A program made the translations under genes and the position numbers. DNA of 64,000 bases, taken from NCBI GenBank assembly GCA_013397845.1, contig VZTG01007654.1, positions 1,104,705 through 1,168,704 on the forward strand. The letters run 5' to 3'. This DNA is from Melanocharis versteri. Taxonomy: Eukaryota; Chordata; Aves; Passeriformes; Melanocharitidae. Below, in pieces: positions 1 to 37,300 of this stretch. The notes beneath the pieces are model-generated. The model did no database searches. It saw nothing but the letters and a program-made list of their open reading frames with translations, and had not been told where the DNA came from. Every line of letters starts with the position of its first letter. Position 1 is the stretch's first letter.

Positions 1-971
1 CTCCTGCAACTGCTTTGTCTTTCATAAAATTCTGTCCCTGAAGGCTCTTCATGGTTTTTTCATGCCATGCTGTATGACACTAATACCATATTTGTCCTGT
101 CATGGGAATTGCAGTTACTGGTGTGGAACTGCTCTCACACAGTGTACTTGACATCACATTTACCTTTCATGTTTTCCCCTGCTGTCAGTTAATACATCTC
201 TTTTCTTCCTTTGGTATCCTGTTACTCCTTTAGTTTGAAGGATAGTCGTGTGACCCAGCTGAAGGTGTTCAGCAGGATGAGGATGTGTGTGGATTAGGAC
301 TGCCAGGGAGGGAAGAGTCAAGGAAACGGAGGTTTTTCACATGTTGTATTTGACAGTATAGAATGGTTAATGAGACCCTTCTTTCTCTTTGGGATTTCCA
401 CTTGTTGGGCAGAGTAATTGCTGTTTATCCATCTAGTGTATTTTTCTCTGCTATTTCTAAATAACTGCACTTCTGTTCTATACTGAATAGTGACAACTAG
501 CTGGTATCTTGTGGAGATCATGTCCCATGTCTTCTGGGAGTAATCCCTGATTTCAGTGCTCAGATCTGAGTGTTACAGAAAAGGCATGTGTACAAGGCTC
601 AGCTGTGGCTTCTGCTGTGTGTTTGGTACTCCTCCTGAAGTTTCTGTTACGTCAGTCTTTTGATTTCTCAGGAATTCTCAAAGGTCTGAGTAATTCTTCG
701 TAATTGGCTTAGCAAGTGGATTCATTTAGTAGGAGTTTACAGTTTACAGCAGTGCTGTAATGGCAGATGGAGTAATGCTTTTTCTTGTCTGGGTTCTTGT
801 TTACTTTCTAACTTTCAGCCTGGATAGGAGTTGCTTTCAGCTTCTCTGCCTGCTTATTTCTTAGGTCTCCTTATTTCCACTTACCCTGGGCCATCTTTAT
901 ATCCCTGAGCAGTTAATTCCCTTGCGCTTGGCTCCTGCAGGATCTCACGCTGCCTTGGTTGTGTTTCGTAG
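1..971 (+). other. DEPDC5: DEPDC5 intron (window starts inside it)
   Basis: No exon is recognisable here. I looked for the preceding DEPDC5 linker exon and did not find it. The stretch ends at a pyrimidine-rich acceptor, TTCGTAG, at 965-971. A second usable acceptor, CTCCTGCAG, ends at 940 and would add 31 nt of open frame. Confidence 0.7.
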
Positions 972-26129
<25,158 letters not shown>

Positions 26130-27300
26130 ACAGGGTTGTATCTCTTAGGGAGACAGCTAGAAGCTTTACCTTGTGGCAAGGAAGTAGAAGTGAAGAGTCT
26201 CTCTGTTGGATTCATATTGAGGCTCCAAGAGGACTTCAGCAATATTGCTGTTGATATTCAACAGAATTTGATTAAGTGCTTGGAGAAAAAAGAATTTGAG
26301 CTCTTGGCTTGCCAGTGTCTGTCACCCAACCTCAGCTTGGTTTCAAGTAGCTACAGTCCTTGGTTGCCAAAACTTCAGTTAGAGCAGAGGTAAAGAAGGG
26401 AGAGTGCAAATGGTTTTCAAGGGGAGTTGGATTCAGCACAGTGTGATTGTATCAGCTTCCCGTGTGCCTGGCAGCAGCCTGCCCCTTCCCCTTCCAAGGT
26501 GTACCTGATTGTGTGAATATGTAAGATAAGATGTGAGAGATGCTTGTTAAATTTTCATACATGTAAATAAGTAAAATGCAGAAAATGAAGTGACCTGATG
26601 TTTTGTTGTAACTCCACAGACAGCAATACAGAATTGGTGAGTAAAAGAGAACAATTGCCAAAAGAAAATACATTTCTATGTTCAGCTCAAAGTTCAGTGC
26701 TGGGCTTTGTCTTGTAATCATGCAGGATTTTCTGTCTTCATGTCTGGATCTAGAACAGTGTCACACAGCAAGATCAGGAAGCCAGTTACTGTCTTGCCAA
26801 GGCCAAGCACCAAAGCCTACGGAGAAATCAAGGGCCTCACTGAACACAAGTTGCTGCTGAGGAATATGGGCAGGTTTTCAGAATGTGTCTGCATGCCGCA
26901 GAGGAAGCTGCCTGCGCTCGAGTATGTCGCCTTTGTCTTTGCAGGGCCTTGGCAGGAGCTGTTATTTAGGTGCAGGTTTAGGGTGGGTCACAGCCGTGCC
27001 TGCCTGGGGGCTGTTGGCTCCTGCTGCGAGATGGTTGCTGATTGTCACCTGTCGTCCAGAAACTGGAGTCAAGGGAGGACTGACACCTTCACAGAGGTGC
27101 TCAGATCTGATTCAAGGCAAATCGTAGCTGCTTCAGTTTTTTATCCCTTGAACTGAGTCAGAATGACTCATCTGTTTTTAGACAGCACCCACCTACAAAA
27201 GGTGGGTTTGAGCTGCGCGCCTCTTCATTCAGTCGCTCTAAGTGTGTCAAAATTATCAGTGCTTGGCTGATCCCCATTAGCGACTTAAAAATACTCTCTA
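26130..27300 (+). other. DEPDC5 3' UTR and spacer before ANHX
   Basis: The 3' UTR must start at 26130. I find no AATAAA or ATTAAA in this interval. The nearest weak variants are AATACA near 26627 and near 26666. No gene is seen up to the CpG island at 27.3 kb. Confidence 0.6.
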
Positions 27301-27720
27301 CTATGGCAGGAACTTGCTGCCGTCTATTCTGCAGCACTCCGCATCGATTCTGCGCTGGGGCAGCCGCGCTGCACGCGGCGGGGGCTCGGTCGAAGCCGCG
27401 GCGGGGTGGGGGTGGAGGGCAGAAGGCAGAAGGCAGGGGCAGCGNCTGGGGACAGGCACCGGCGGCAGGGACCGTGCGCTCGCCGCGGGAGGAAGGGGCC
27501 GGGGCTGCCTCGTGTCCCTGTCCCTGCGCTTCGCAGCTGCTTCACAGCTTTTCCCCGTTCCGCCCGGCGGGGCTGGAGCTGGCCCGAGGGTAGGGTGTCC
27601 TCGCGGGGAATCGCGCCGGCCTCCTTTTCCCAGGAAAACGGGCGAGAAGCAGCCCCGACGAGCGTTTTGCATCTCACGGTAACTGCGGTCTGCCCGGGCC
27701 TGTCACGTGCCATTTTGGAG
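27301..27720 (+). promoter_or_regulatory. ANHX: CpG island, probable ANHX promoter and 5' UTR exon
   Basis: A sharply bounded GC- and CpG-rich block with one unresolved base (N at 27445), about 350 bp before the first ANHX coding exon. A usable donor, CACG|GTAACT, lies at its 3' edge near 27679. It could join the acceptor ATTGCATAG at 28062, which is preceded by a TCTAAC branch-like motif. I infer that ANHX transcription starts here. Confidence 0.55.
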
Positions 27721-28062
27721 TAATTTCACCGAATTAATTTCACCTGAATGTCTCTGGAATTAATGTTTTGGTAGTTTTAACCTGTAAGCAGTGGATGTAA
27801 ACCCTAGGATTAGTCTCTGAGTTTTGGGGAAAGTTTAATGTGTCTTTCTGAGCTCAGTTTTCTCAACTGCAAACCTGGTGTGTCTTTAGCTGTTCAGGGC
27901 TGCTTTAGGCCTAGTTTTATTTTAAGCATTTTGAGGTCCTTAGGCTGCTTTTAACAGCAGAGTGAATTTCTTTCCTTTAAAAAAAAAAGAAAAGCATACC
28001 GTAGAAGCTAAAAATAGGAGATAAAGAGTTTTTATCTAACCACAACTTTGTGCATTGCATAG

Positions 28063-28336
28063 AAGAAGCTTCCAGCAGGACATGATGATGAAGCAGTTCA
28101 TGGCCATGTTAAAGAAGAATGAAAATGAGCATCCCCCACCCACGAAGCTGTTGGATCTAGCAGGACAGCTTTGCCGGGAGCTCCAGGGCTCGTCTGGTAG
28201 TCTGGAGAAGCTGGTTGAAGCCATGATGGGATGCAAGATCCAGAGATATTTTCTCACTAACATCCACGTTGTCCGGGCTTGTGTATCTGTTCAGATCCAG
28301 AAAGGGCAACATGATGCAGCCTGCAGACTCCTGGAG
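28063..28336 (+). CDS. ANHX: ANHX first coding exon
   Basis: The acceptor GCATAG lies at 28062 and three consecutive ATGs begin at 28082. MKQFMAMLKKNENEHPPPTK parallels the remembered human N-terminus (Met-Gln-Ser-Phe-Leu). It ends CRLLE|GTAGGG in phase 0. Encodes the helical first half of the SIX-like domain. Confidence 0.88.
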
Positions 28337-31300
28337 GTAGGGATGTGCTCTTCATGGAAGCAAAAAGCCATGTTAGAAAAGCAGTAGTTAGAGCTGTTGG
28401 TGCAGAAGTACCCAAACTGCAGCACATGGAGCGTTTCCAGCCTGTGGAAGGCAGTGGAAGGTGATGGGTGTGCATTGGTGACCTGAAACGCAGGACAAAG
28501 CCTTTGCCACAGGCACGCAGTGTTAATCAGCCAAGGGGAAGAAAGTAACTGGGCAATTATGGTGTTGGTTGTAGCAGGATTTTTGTTCTCTACTGTGCTG
28601 GTTCTTGGAGTTTTTCACAATCTTAGGGCTCAGGACATAAAAGTGTTGGGAAGCCCAAGATTAGAGGGCTTGGCAGGGTGGGAATATGTGAGGAAGGCTG
28701 GATGGTGCCACTCAAGGTGAGGGACTTTTGGCTTCTAGATGTGGTATTGCAGACCTTTTCACCAGGGGAAAAGAAGGAATTAGGCAACTCCCTGTGTACA
28801 CGGGAGAAGGTACAGCGAGCCGTATGCTTAGGTAATGCTACCAGCTCTGTCAAACCAGCAGGCATCCCTGAGTAAATTTCTATTGAGGGTTTTCTCCTTT
28901 ATACACAGTCTGAGTGACTCTCTGGAAAGGTTTGCTTACACACGGTTTTGTTTTAGTATTGCAAGGCAGAAGAGAAGGAAGAACTGGTGCAACTTTGGCA
29001 TGAGATTCACTACCGGAGGGTTATGGAGAAACACCAGACAGATTCTCTGACACCACTGCAGAAATTCCGTTGCAGGAAGAGGTACTGCGTTGTGGGGAAA
29101 CCAAGATCTTTTTCTCTGTAGTTTTCAGATGCTGGGGCTACAGATGCAGAGGCTGGTTTTATACCTCAAGATGCTGCTTCTTTGGAGCTTGGTTTTTCTT
29201 GGTATTTTGACCATTTGTGGCAATGTGAGAAAATTCCCATGAATGTGAATTATTCCTTTTCGGTCCTTTTTAATCCCAGTTTCTCCTGTGTACAGGAATC
29301 CTCCACCTATTTCCCTTTGTCCTGAAGGTTTGAAGAATCGAAACTACTCAGAAGAAGTACGCAAGCACCTGCACAGGTTTGCTGCAGAGGTGACAGCAAA
29401 TCCAGACAAGAAACAGAGGGTAGGGATATGCTAGGAATACTTCTAATCAAGTCTCTTTGTCACAGAAAAGCAGGACTCTGCCATCAGGAGTCTATAACTG
29501 GTTTAATTTCTAAATCTTTGTTTTCTGAAGGCTCATTGAGGTTGGGATTCTTCATATTTGATCTTTCCCTAAAGGTTTCTTTAAAAGATCATCAGGTTCA
29601 TGCTGAGTAATTTCTCTTGCTGTGGACAAAAAGTTGAGGGACAATAAATTCCTCACTGGGTTTTTAACAGTTCTAATTTTATAGTGATTGAGCATAGGCA
29701 GCCAAACAGCCATCACTCAGCAGAGCTCTATTAAAATGATAAATAGTTCTGAGTTGACTGAGTAACAGCCTGTATAAAATTACACTTTGTTCACCAGAAC
29801 ATATTTTGTGCTGACTTTTCAAATGCTGATAATTTAATGTGATAACACAATAGGCTGTGTTGGTGTATGCAGGGATCTACCTTCCTTGGACAGGGACAGA
29901 TTTGTAATGGAAGAGATGTGTGAATTAAATCAAGAAGCATTGTTGATCACTGCCTTGCCAGGTGAAGGCTTCAGACTTTAATGTCTGCCTCTGTGAAGCT
30001 GTCATTCTGTGGGAAGAGCATGTTTGGTGAGGGCATTGTCTGGTGAGCAGTATAGAATAGCAGTGGCTTCCTTAGCAAACAAATGGTCTGGGAGTGCAGG
30101 GTGGAATTTGTGTTTTCTATCAACTCTGAGTTTATAAAATGGTCTCCTCAATCAGATGCACGTAGGCCTATCAGAGACCTAGTGAGTAAATGTCTCTGGC
30201 TTTGGAAGCTTTTTGGCTGGATTGCTTTTGGAACTGAAGGGAAATGCCTGATTATTTGAATGTGATTTTTTCCCTTGATTTCTCCCTGCGCCTGGGTTTG
30301 CAGGAGGGATTGGCTCGGGACATGAACCTGCAGCCAACTCAGGTCTATAATTGGTTTGCAAATTATCGACGACGTCAAAAATCCCGCCTCCTTCACATGG
30401 AAGAGCTCAACAATTCATGTCCTCAGAGGGCTTTGGCTTCTGACACAAATGAGCCACAGGATAAAGGATCCAACACTCCACAAACTGCAGGTTTGTCTCT
30501 TCCTAATGGGTTCAGGATGTGGCCCAGAGAGGTGAAAATCAATTTTAAATTCCCTTGGGAAGGGAAGAATATCGCTTCTTCAGAACAGCATCGTGTGCTG
30601 ATGGATCAAGTGGATGCTGGAGGACTCTGTTTCTGTGGAGTGCCTCATTGTTTGGCTCCAGGCTGTCACTCCAGGGGAGCAGACACTGCTGAAGCCTGTG
30701 CAAGGACAGGTGAAAAGAGATGCCTGGCTTTAAAGAGGCACCAAACGAAAGCAAATACATGGCAGGCAGCAGGTTTTAGCTCTTAGATTCTGAAATCAGG
30801 GCAGTGTACCTCAGGAAAACCCAGTATTTCCATGTCCTTCCACAGACACTTAGCCAAACTTCAGTCACAAGGAGCAGGGGGGTCTTGCTGCATTTGGCAG
30901 ATTATACTTGTTTTATTGCCTTTTGGAGTAACTATTAGTGTTGTTTCACCTGCTTGGCCTGCACCTTTCAGATGGATCTCATGTGGGCATCAGCCCTGAG
31001 CAAATGGAGATAACCCTCATGCCCTGTGAGCCAGGATGGGAGCAGTCAGGTGCACCTCTGTATAAGCCTCCTGAAGGAACATATTTAAAGATGCTGGAAT
31101 CCAGGTGATGTATGGCATCTTTACAGTGGCAGTTCAGAGATGAAGCAACATTTAAACATATTCATGGAACTGACTTCTGTGTTGGTTCCCAGGGGACATC
31201 ACTTGGGAGCCTTGCCACCATTGATGGAAATGTCCCATGTCCAGTCAGAGCAGCTCATCTCCCAGCTGTGGAGGGCAGGATTCAAAGGTTTAGCTGGGGG

Positions 31301-34300
31301 TCCCCTTTTGGCAAAGCAATATGTTTGGCTGATTCATTTTCTCTATCATTGCAGCTGTATGCAGAGCTCTGAGCTGTATGAAGCTGGGACAAGCATGGCT
31401 TTGTTCACCGCTCACAGCACTGAACAGCCTGTACCTTTTGGCACTGAGGCTGTGATGGAACCAGGAACCAGCTTTGGCTCTCCTGTGCTGCTGCCTGGAC
31501 AAGCAGTGAGCAGTGCTGCTGCCAGCCCCTGGCGGGGCAGCTTTGTCCTGCACTCTTACGAGTCCCTTCCCTTCCTGAATTATTGGCTGCCCATGTGGTG
31601 GGCCCCTTACAGCACCAGAGGAGTCTCTGGCTCTGTGTGGACCCCAGGTGTAGAAGGTTAGTAAAACTGCACCCAGATTGTTGACATTAAGAATTTCCAA
31701 GCTTCTCTTCCCATTGTTGTAAACTCTCTTGCTCACTTAAGTGTCTTGATGAAGGAGAGCAGGGCTTATTTTGAGCTTTGGAGTTCTACTTCCATGGTAG
31801 TTCTGTGGGAAAATCTGTTGATTTAAGGTGTCGAAACAGACATTCTTACCTACTCTTTTGCCTAAACTGTAACCACTTCCATAAGATAGTGGTGGATTCC
31901 TTTTAGTGTTTCCATTGAGAGAGTCCCTCCAGGTGTTGTCTGCCCACCTTGTCCTTTTGCAAGCTTCTGAGTTTTTAATGCCTGTCACCATTAAGACATT
32001 GCCTGAGAAAAGTCTGGGAACTTAACTGTGACGTGGTGCTTGTCTTTGTGCGCATGTTTTCACTTCCCTTTCTCCCTCTTGCTATTTTTTCTCTCTTCCT
32101 CTTTGTCTTCTTTTTGTCCAGTCTTGTTCAGCATTCCCACCATCTCTTTTCTTCTCCCTGTTCTTCAGAATAGGCTTGGTAGGATGCATAAGTGATGGCC
32201 ACTTGCTTTTGCTGTAGGTCTGTAGAGCAGGGAGGGCTGTAACTGCCATTCACCCAGGCTCTGGTGAATGTGGAGCAAGGAGAGAAGGAATAGCTGGGTC
32301 AGAGGTTGGGGCCATGTTATCTGTATCTGTACTTGTGTTTAATACGAGCATTTATTTCAGCAGGTATCAGAGTTCCCTTGAGCACAGTCCCTCAAGGTGG
32401 CTGTGTTGAAGCCAGTTCAGAAAGAATCATTCAGCAGTCAGATTTACAGGACGAAAGCTTAATCCTTAGAGGAGGACAGCTAGGGACCCTGGAACCTATT
32501 CCCCACAGGTAAAGGGGAGGGAAAGCACAGGGCTGCCTAAAGCAGGAATTAAAACGAAGCTGTGGGTCCAGCCATGTCTTGATAGCCTGCTAAAGAGAGT
32601 TGCAGAAACAGTGATACATCTCATTCCCAGGGACTGCTTCTCCTTGTGTCCATCCTCCTTTGCTGGTATTTATATCTGTGCATGGGTAATGTTGTCTAAG
32701 TGTGGATGTCTGTGTGTGTGGCACAAGGGAGATTTGGAACCAGCCTAATCAGAAAACATATGACCCCCTATTTTTAAGGCAGGTTCAGCATCTGAACTAT
32801 TTGCTTGGTTTTGGCAGAAAAGCATAACCTGTACTGATCCAGTGAGGGCTGATTCTGCGGGCTGGGTTGGTAGGGCCTGTACTTAATCCCAAAATAGTTT
32901 TTGTAGCTTCACAACCTCATGACAAGATTATTCCATAGTGCAAGCTTTCCAAGTTGGAGGACGGAAAGACAGGCACTGTTCTGTCTTTGTTTTCCACCTA
33001 TAACAAAGGTTTCAGATTTTTCTCTGGGAATTGAGATAAATTCAGAGAATGCAAAACAACAAAGATTCGTGCCATTTTCCATATGTTATACAACTTCCAT
33101 AATGTTACATAAAAATAAACACTGCCAGACAATATGGGCTTCCTTTAATTTACTGATCTGCCAGACAGAGCAGGAGCAGCAGCCCCATTTTATAACCCTT
33201 CTGCTTGACACTGACCAGCATTTGTGCCAGCATGACACTGTCAGTATGTCAAAAAGGCAGGTGGAAGAAGCTTTATTCCCGCTTTATAAATGAGGAAGTA
33301 GAGGCACAGAAGGCTTTGTGTCTTGTCAAACAAAAAGGAAATGCAGTGTTTCACTGGAGATAAAGATTGGTGAGGCTTTGGCCCCAGTTCACTGCTAAAA
33401 ACATTTCTGCCTTTTACCCCTGTTTCCCACTTGGCCTGGTGCCTTGTTCACATCCATGTCAGACTCCTTGCTCTGAATTGCTGGAGAGAACCCAGGTCAG
33501 GCATTGTAAAACTCAGGCTGTGTTTTAGGATTCACAGTTTTAAACAGTGGCTAAAGATCATGAAAGATCAGCAAGGCTTGCTGGCAATATTTTGGCTGGA
33601 TTTAATCCCTACTTGTCTGACTCTGGAGTGAGCTCATGTTTATTTTTGAAATACGTTCTGCCAGTAGAAGAAATCTATGGTGAATGTCTCCTTGTTGGGT
33701 ATGTCAGTGTGCCAGGAATCCACACACCCTTTATGATATTCCTGGGAGGGGCAGCACTTGCTGCTTTGTTGGCACCTTTTGGTGAGGATATAGTTATTTG
33801 AACCCTATTTGTAAACCCTGTTTAGTGGCCTGGTCCAGCTCCCCCCAAAACCTTGAACTCCTCGAAATTCCATGAATGCTATGGAACATCAATCTTTTCC
33901 AGAAGTGAGTGATGCTTAGGCCACAGTTTCATTTTGCAGTTTCTCTCTAGGGAGCCTGGAGAGCTCGTGTGGGCAGTCTTGGGTTAGATCACTGCTCAGT
34001 CAGTGAGGGTCACCTGTGTTACAAGGCAGAGCCCTCTAACAGAGTCACTGGTTAGAGTATTGTTACCAGAGTCCTCTTGAGCAGTCCTGAAGCAATGAGC
34101 ATCACTCCTCTGGGGACTCAGGAGGGCAACAGATCAAACTGTAGGGCAAATGAGTCTTGCTGTCCTGGAAGGACAGGGCAGTGATGTTATCCTGGTTTTA
34201 GAGGTAAGGGTAACACAGAGATGAGGAAGTTGTTTAGCCAGGATCACCTATCTGGAGTGGACTCAGTGTTATGCTCTCCTTGCTTCCTGATTGCTGGGAT

Positions 34301-37300
34301 AGAGCTGTGTGTCAGCCAAAGGACCCTTACTCTGCTTGTCTCATTTTTAAAGATGCTCACCTGGAAAGGACATGGCCTCAAAGCTTATCAGAACAATTCC
34401 TGTTGATTTCTTTCACGGGCTTTTTACAGCCACTCCTACGCACTTGGGCTGTGTCCAAACCTCTTCTGATCTACAGGGCTGTGAGGTGGGAGTGTGAGAG
34501 GGAACCAGGCTGGAAGCTGACTGTCTCCATCTGCTTCTGCTGCCTGAGAGGAGGGTTTGATCCAGCAAGCGGACTGGAAGTCCCTGTGGGACACCAAACA
34601 GATGCTCCCCTTTACAGATAGTGGTGGTGTATCCTCTTCACTCTGCAAGTTGGGACAGGTGGAATGCAGCCTAGCTAATGGTTCTTGCAGAGTGGAAATC
34701 TTGAGCCTTCCATTTCAGAAAGAAAAGCACACTGAGCTCTATGGAGCAAGGCATTCTGCGTTTATGAGCCAGCATATTGATTTGGAAAATGTCAGTGCCG
34801 AGATGTTCATGGCAGCTTACAGCTTCTGCTTGCATTTTTGGGATTCCAGCTCAGAGTGCTGGGAACCCTCCTGCTGTTAGGCTCTCCCCTCTGGATAGCC
34901 CAGCATCCTGACACTGGCAGGCAGCAGGTCCCAAACCCACAAACAGAGGCTACTTTTTGGCATGTTGCATAACTGCATTGCAGAACTCGTTGCTAAGGGC
35001 ACTGTGCATGTCGGCGTAAGTGGGCTGTGAAAAAGCATGAGACAAATTCTTGAGAGGGTGGGAGAGGGAGTTGAGCCCATTTGTCATTAGGAAATGTGGC
35101 TGTCTGAATGCAGCCTCCAGCAGAGGAGCCCCAAGGCTGGTTGCTGGAGCCTGGGGGCATTCCAAGGAAGGGCAACTTGACACTTGCCCTGTTGGTTCTG
35201 CTTTTTTCCTATACTCTACTAGTGGGCACCTCTTGTCTGGGCCTGTATGGACACTCACACCTTGGGCTGTTCCGTAGTGGTACGGGCAGTGTTGGATTAG
35301 AGAGACTTTCGAGTTGGTGATGATGGGAGAGAACATCCCATTCTTGAGTACTCAGTGTCTGCTACTTGACCCGGTGCCCACAGACTGATGTCTTTTGAGA
35401 GGCTGGCAGAGCCTCCAGGGGTGTGTGGATGGGGAAGCCGTGTCCCCAGACTCAACTGGTGGCCTTGGAAAGCTGTAGCAGAAGCGTAGCCAATGTTGTG
35501 TCTGTGTCTAAAGCCACATGTTTTGACTCTTAAGATCCCTGCTTTTAAAACATGTTCCAGGAGAGAGACGTTTTGGTAGACGCCTCCTCGTTTATGGAGG
35601 GTGTTTTGGGGCAAAAGGAAAGTTGCAAATCGAGATGTGATTCCCTGTATACTGCTCCTGGTCAGGGCTGTCTTCCCACTGCAGAACCTGTATTTTCAGG
35701 CCAATTTTGAGAAATGGAGCAGGTGTGTAGACAACAGAACTCTATCGTATGAATAGTCTTGCAACAGCCCCTCTTGTCCTGCTGCAAAACATTGCAGTAA
35801 GTGGCAAATAGAGCATAAATACAAATGCACTTGTAGATAATATTTTTTTCCAGTTCCTCTCAGACTGTGTTTGGCAAGCCTCAGTGCCCACCTGTTTCTG
35901 CACCCTGCATGGAAGAAAGCCAAGCCTTGGGACAAAGCCAGGTAAGAACACACCTAATGGTCAGAGAAAGGAGCTCTGTGCACACGATCCCCTGCAGCTC
36001 TCTCAGAGGAGGTGTGAAATCTCATATCATATTTAGTATGAAACATGTTTGATCTAAGCATACCTTTTGGAGTCCAGTTCAGAGCAAGCTGGGCATTCCC
36101 TGGGTAACATCCAGCAGATACTAGAAGGAAAGGTGGTTTTGTTGATTTTTTTTCCCTACTTGAATTGCTAATCAGACCCTTATTTTACTAAATGTGTCAT
36201 TGAAATGATGGCCAAAGGAGCCTGTGCAGATCCAAAGTGTCATTTAAATTTTCAGCAATGGAGGGCTCACCTACAGAACAATCACACAAAGATGGCTGCT
36301 TGAGGTCCTCTCCTCTAAGGGGTTTTGCACAATTTGACTCTGCTCTCTCAGACCTCTTAGAATGTTTGATGTAATTTTCATTTGCAAGTCTGTGTTATTG
36401 TTGAGGAAAAGGGATTTTGCACTGTTCTGAGATGGCTGATAGCAGTACACAGAGCAGTGTGAATATTGGCCAGGATAAAGAAGGTACTTCCATGCTGGGG
36501 GTGCAGTCTGCGTGCCTTCTGATGGGGACCTGAAGGCAGTAGAGAACAAAAGATAGAAACCTTGTGCTTTCAAGGGGATGGGAGCACATCTCTGAATTAA
36601 ATATTACCTAAAAATAGGACCCAAGAAAGCTCTATCTAAGCTGTACATTGATGTATTTTTTGGCTTCACGTGTGTTGGTCTAACAGTCAGTCAGCATCCA
36701 TTGCTGTTTCCCTTGCAGTGTGAGCTGCTGGGGAAAACCTTTTCAAAAGAGATTATGGAAAGCAGGAGCCCATATCTGCTGGCCTCATTATGAGAAGTGG
36801 CTGCAGCTCTGAGGGCAGTAACAGAACCTCTTTTGAGCCTCTGAAAGCATCAATATAAAGATCTGTATCTTGGAAAGTGGCCTTTTTACCAGCCATAATG
36901 TAAGCCAGATGAGAAGGAAAGCTTTGGGCATTAATAATGAATGATTTTTCTAAGATGCCCAGAGCAGGCTGTCTCTAGCTAGTTTTCATCTTGCTGTTCT
37001 GCATTCTTGCACTGATTTTGCAGTGGTGAAGAAATATGACACTCAACACACTGTGGGCTGGGGAGCAAGATACTGAGTGATGCTTGTAGATGTCAAAGGG
37101 GACATCTTCAAATCTTTGTAATAATTACTCAATTCAGGAATTCAGAAGAGCAATTTTTGCATATTTTAGTGTGTGCTCTAGGAAAAGGAAGAGCTTGAAT
37201 GGGTAAATGATTTTACAGCATTCTACAGACTTCCTGAGCACTTTGCTTCTTGCTGAATCAACTTACTCTGGGCTTGTGACAAGAATATGCAGATATTTGG

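Larger units (their letters stand above)
32509..35853 (+). other. ANHX: Largest ANHX intron
   Basis: About 3.3 kb. It contains two MIR-like fragments (33276-33345 and 34190-34250) and an antisense open-frame pair near 34950-35697. I see no further ANHX exon, and the flanking phases (2 and 2) agree without one. Confidence 0.55.

Noticed and set aside
27301..27723. Overlapping GC-rich open frames on both strands at 27.3-27.7 kb
   Set aside because: CpG-island composition, frames on all strands, and an N in the middle. Better explained as promoter and 5' UTR.
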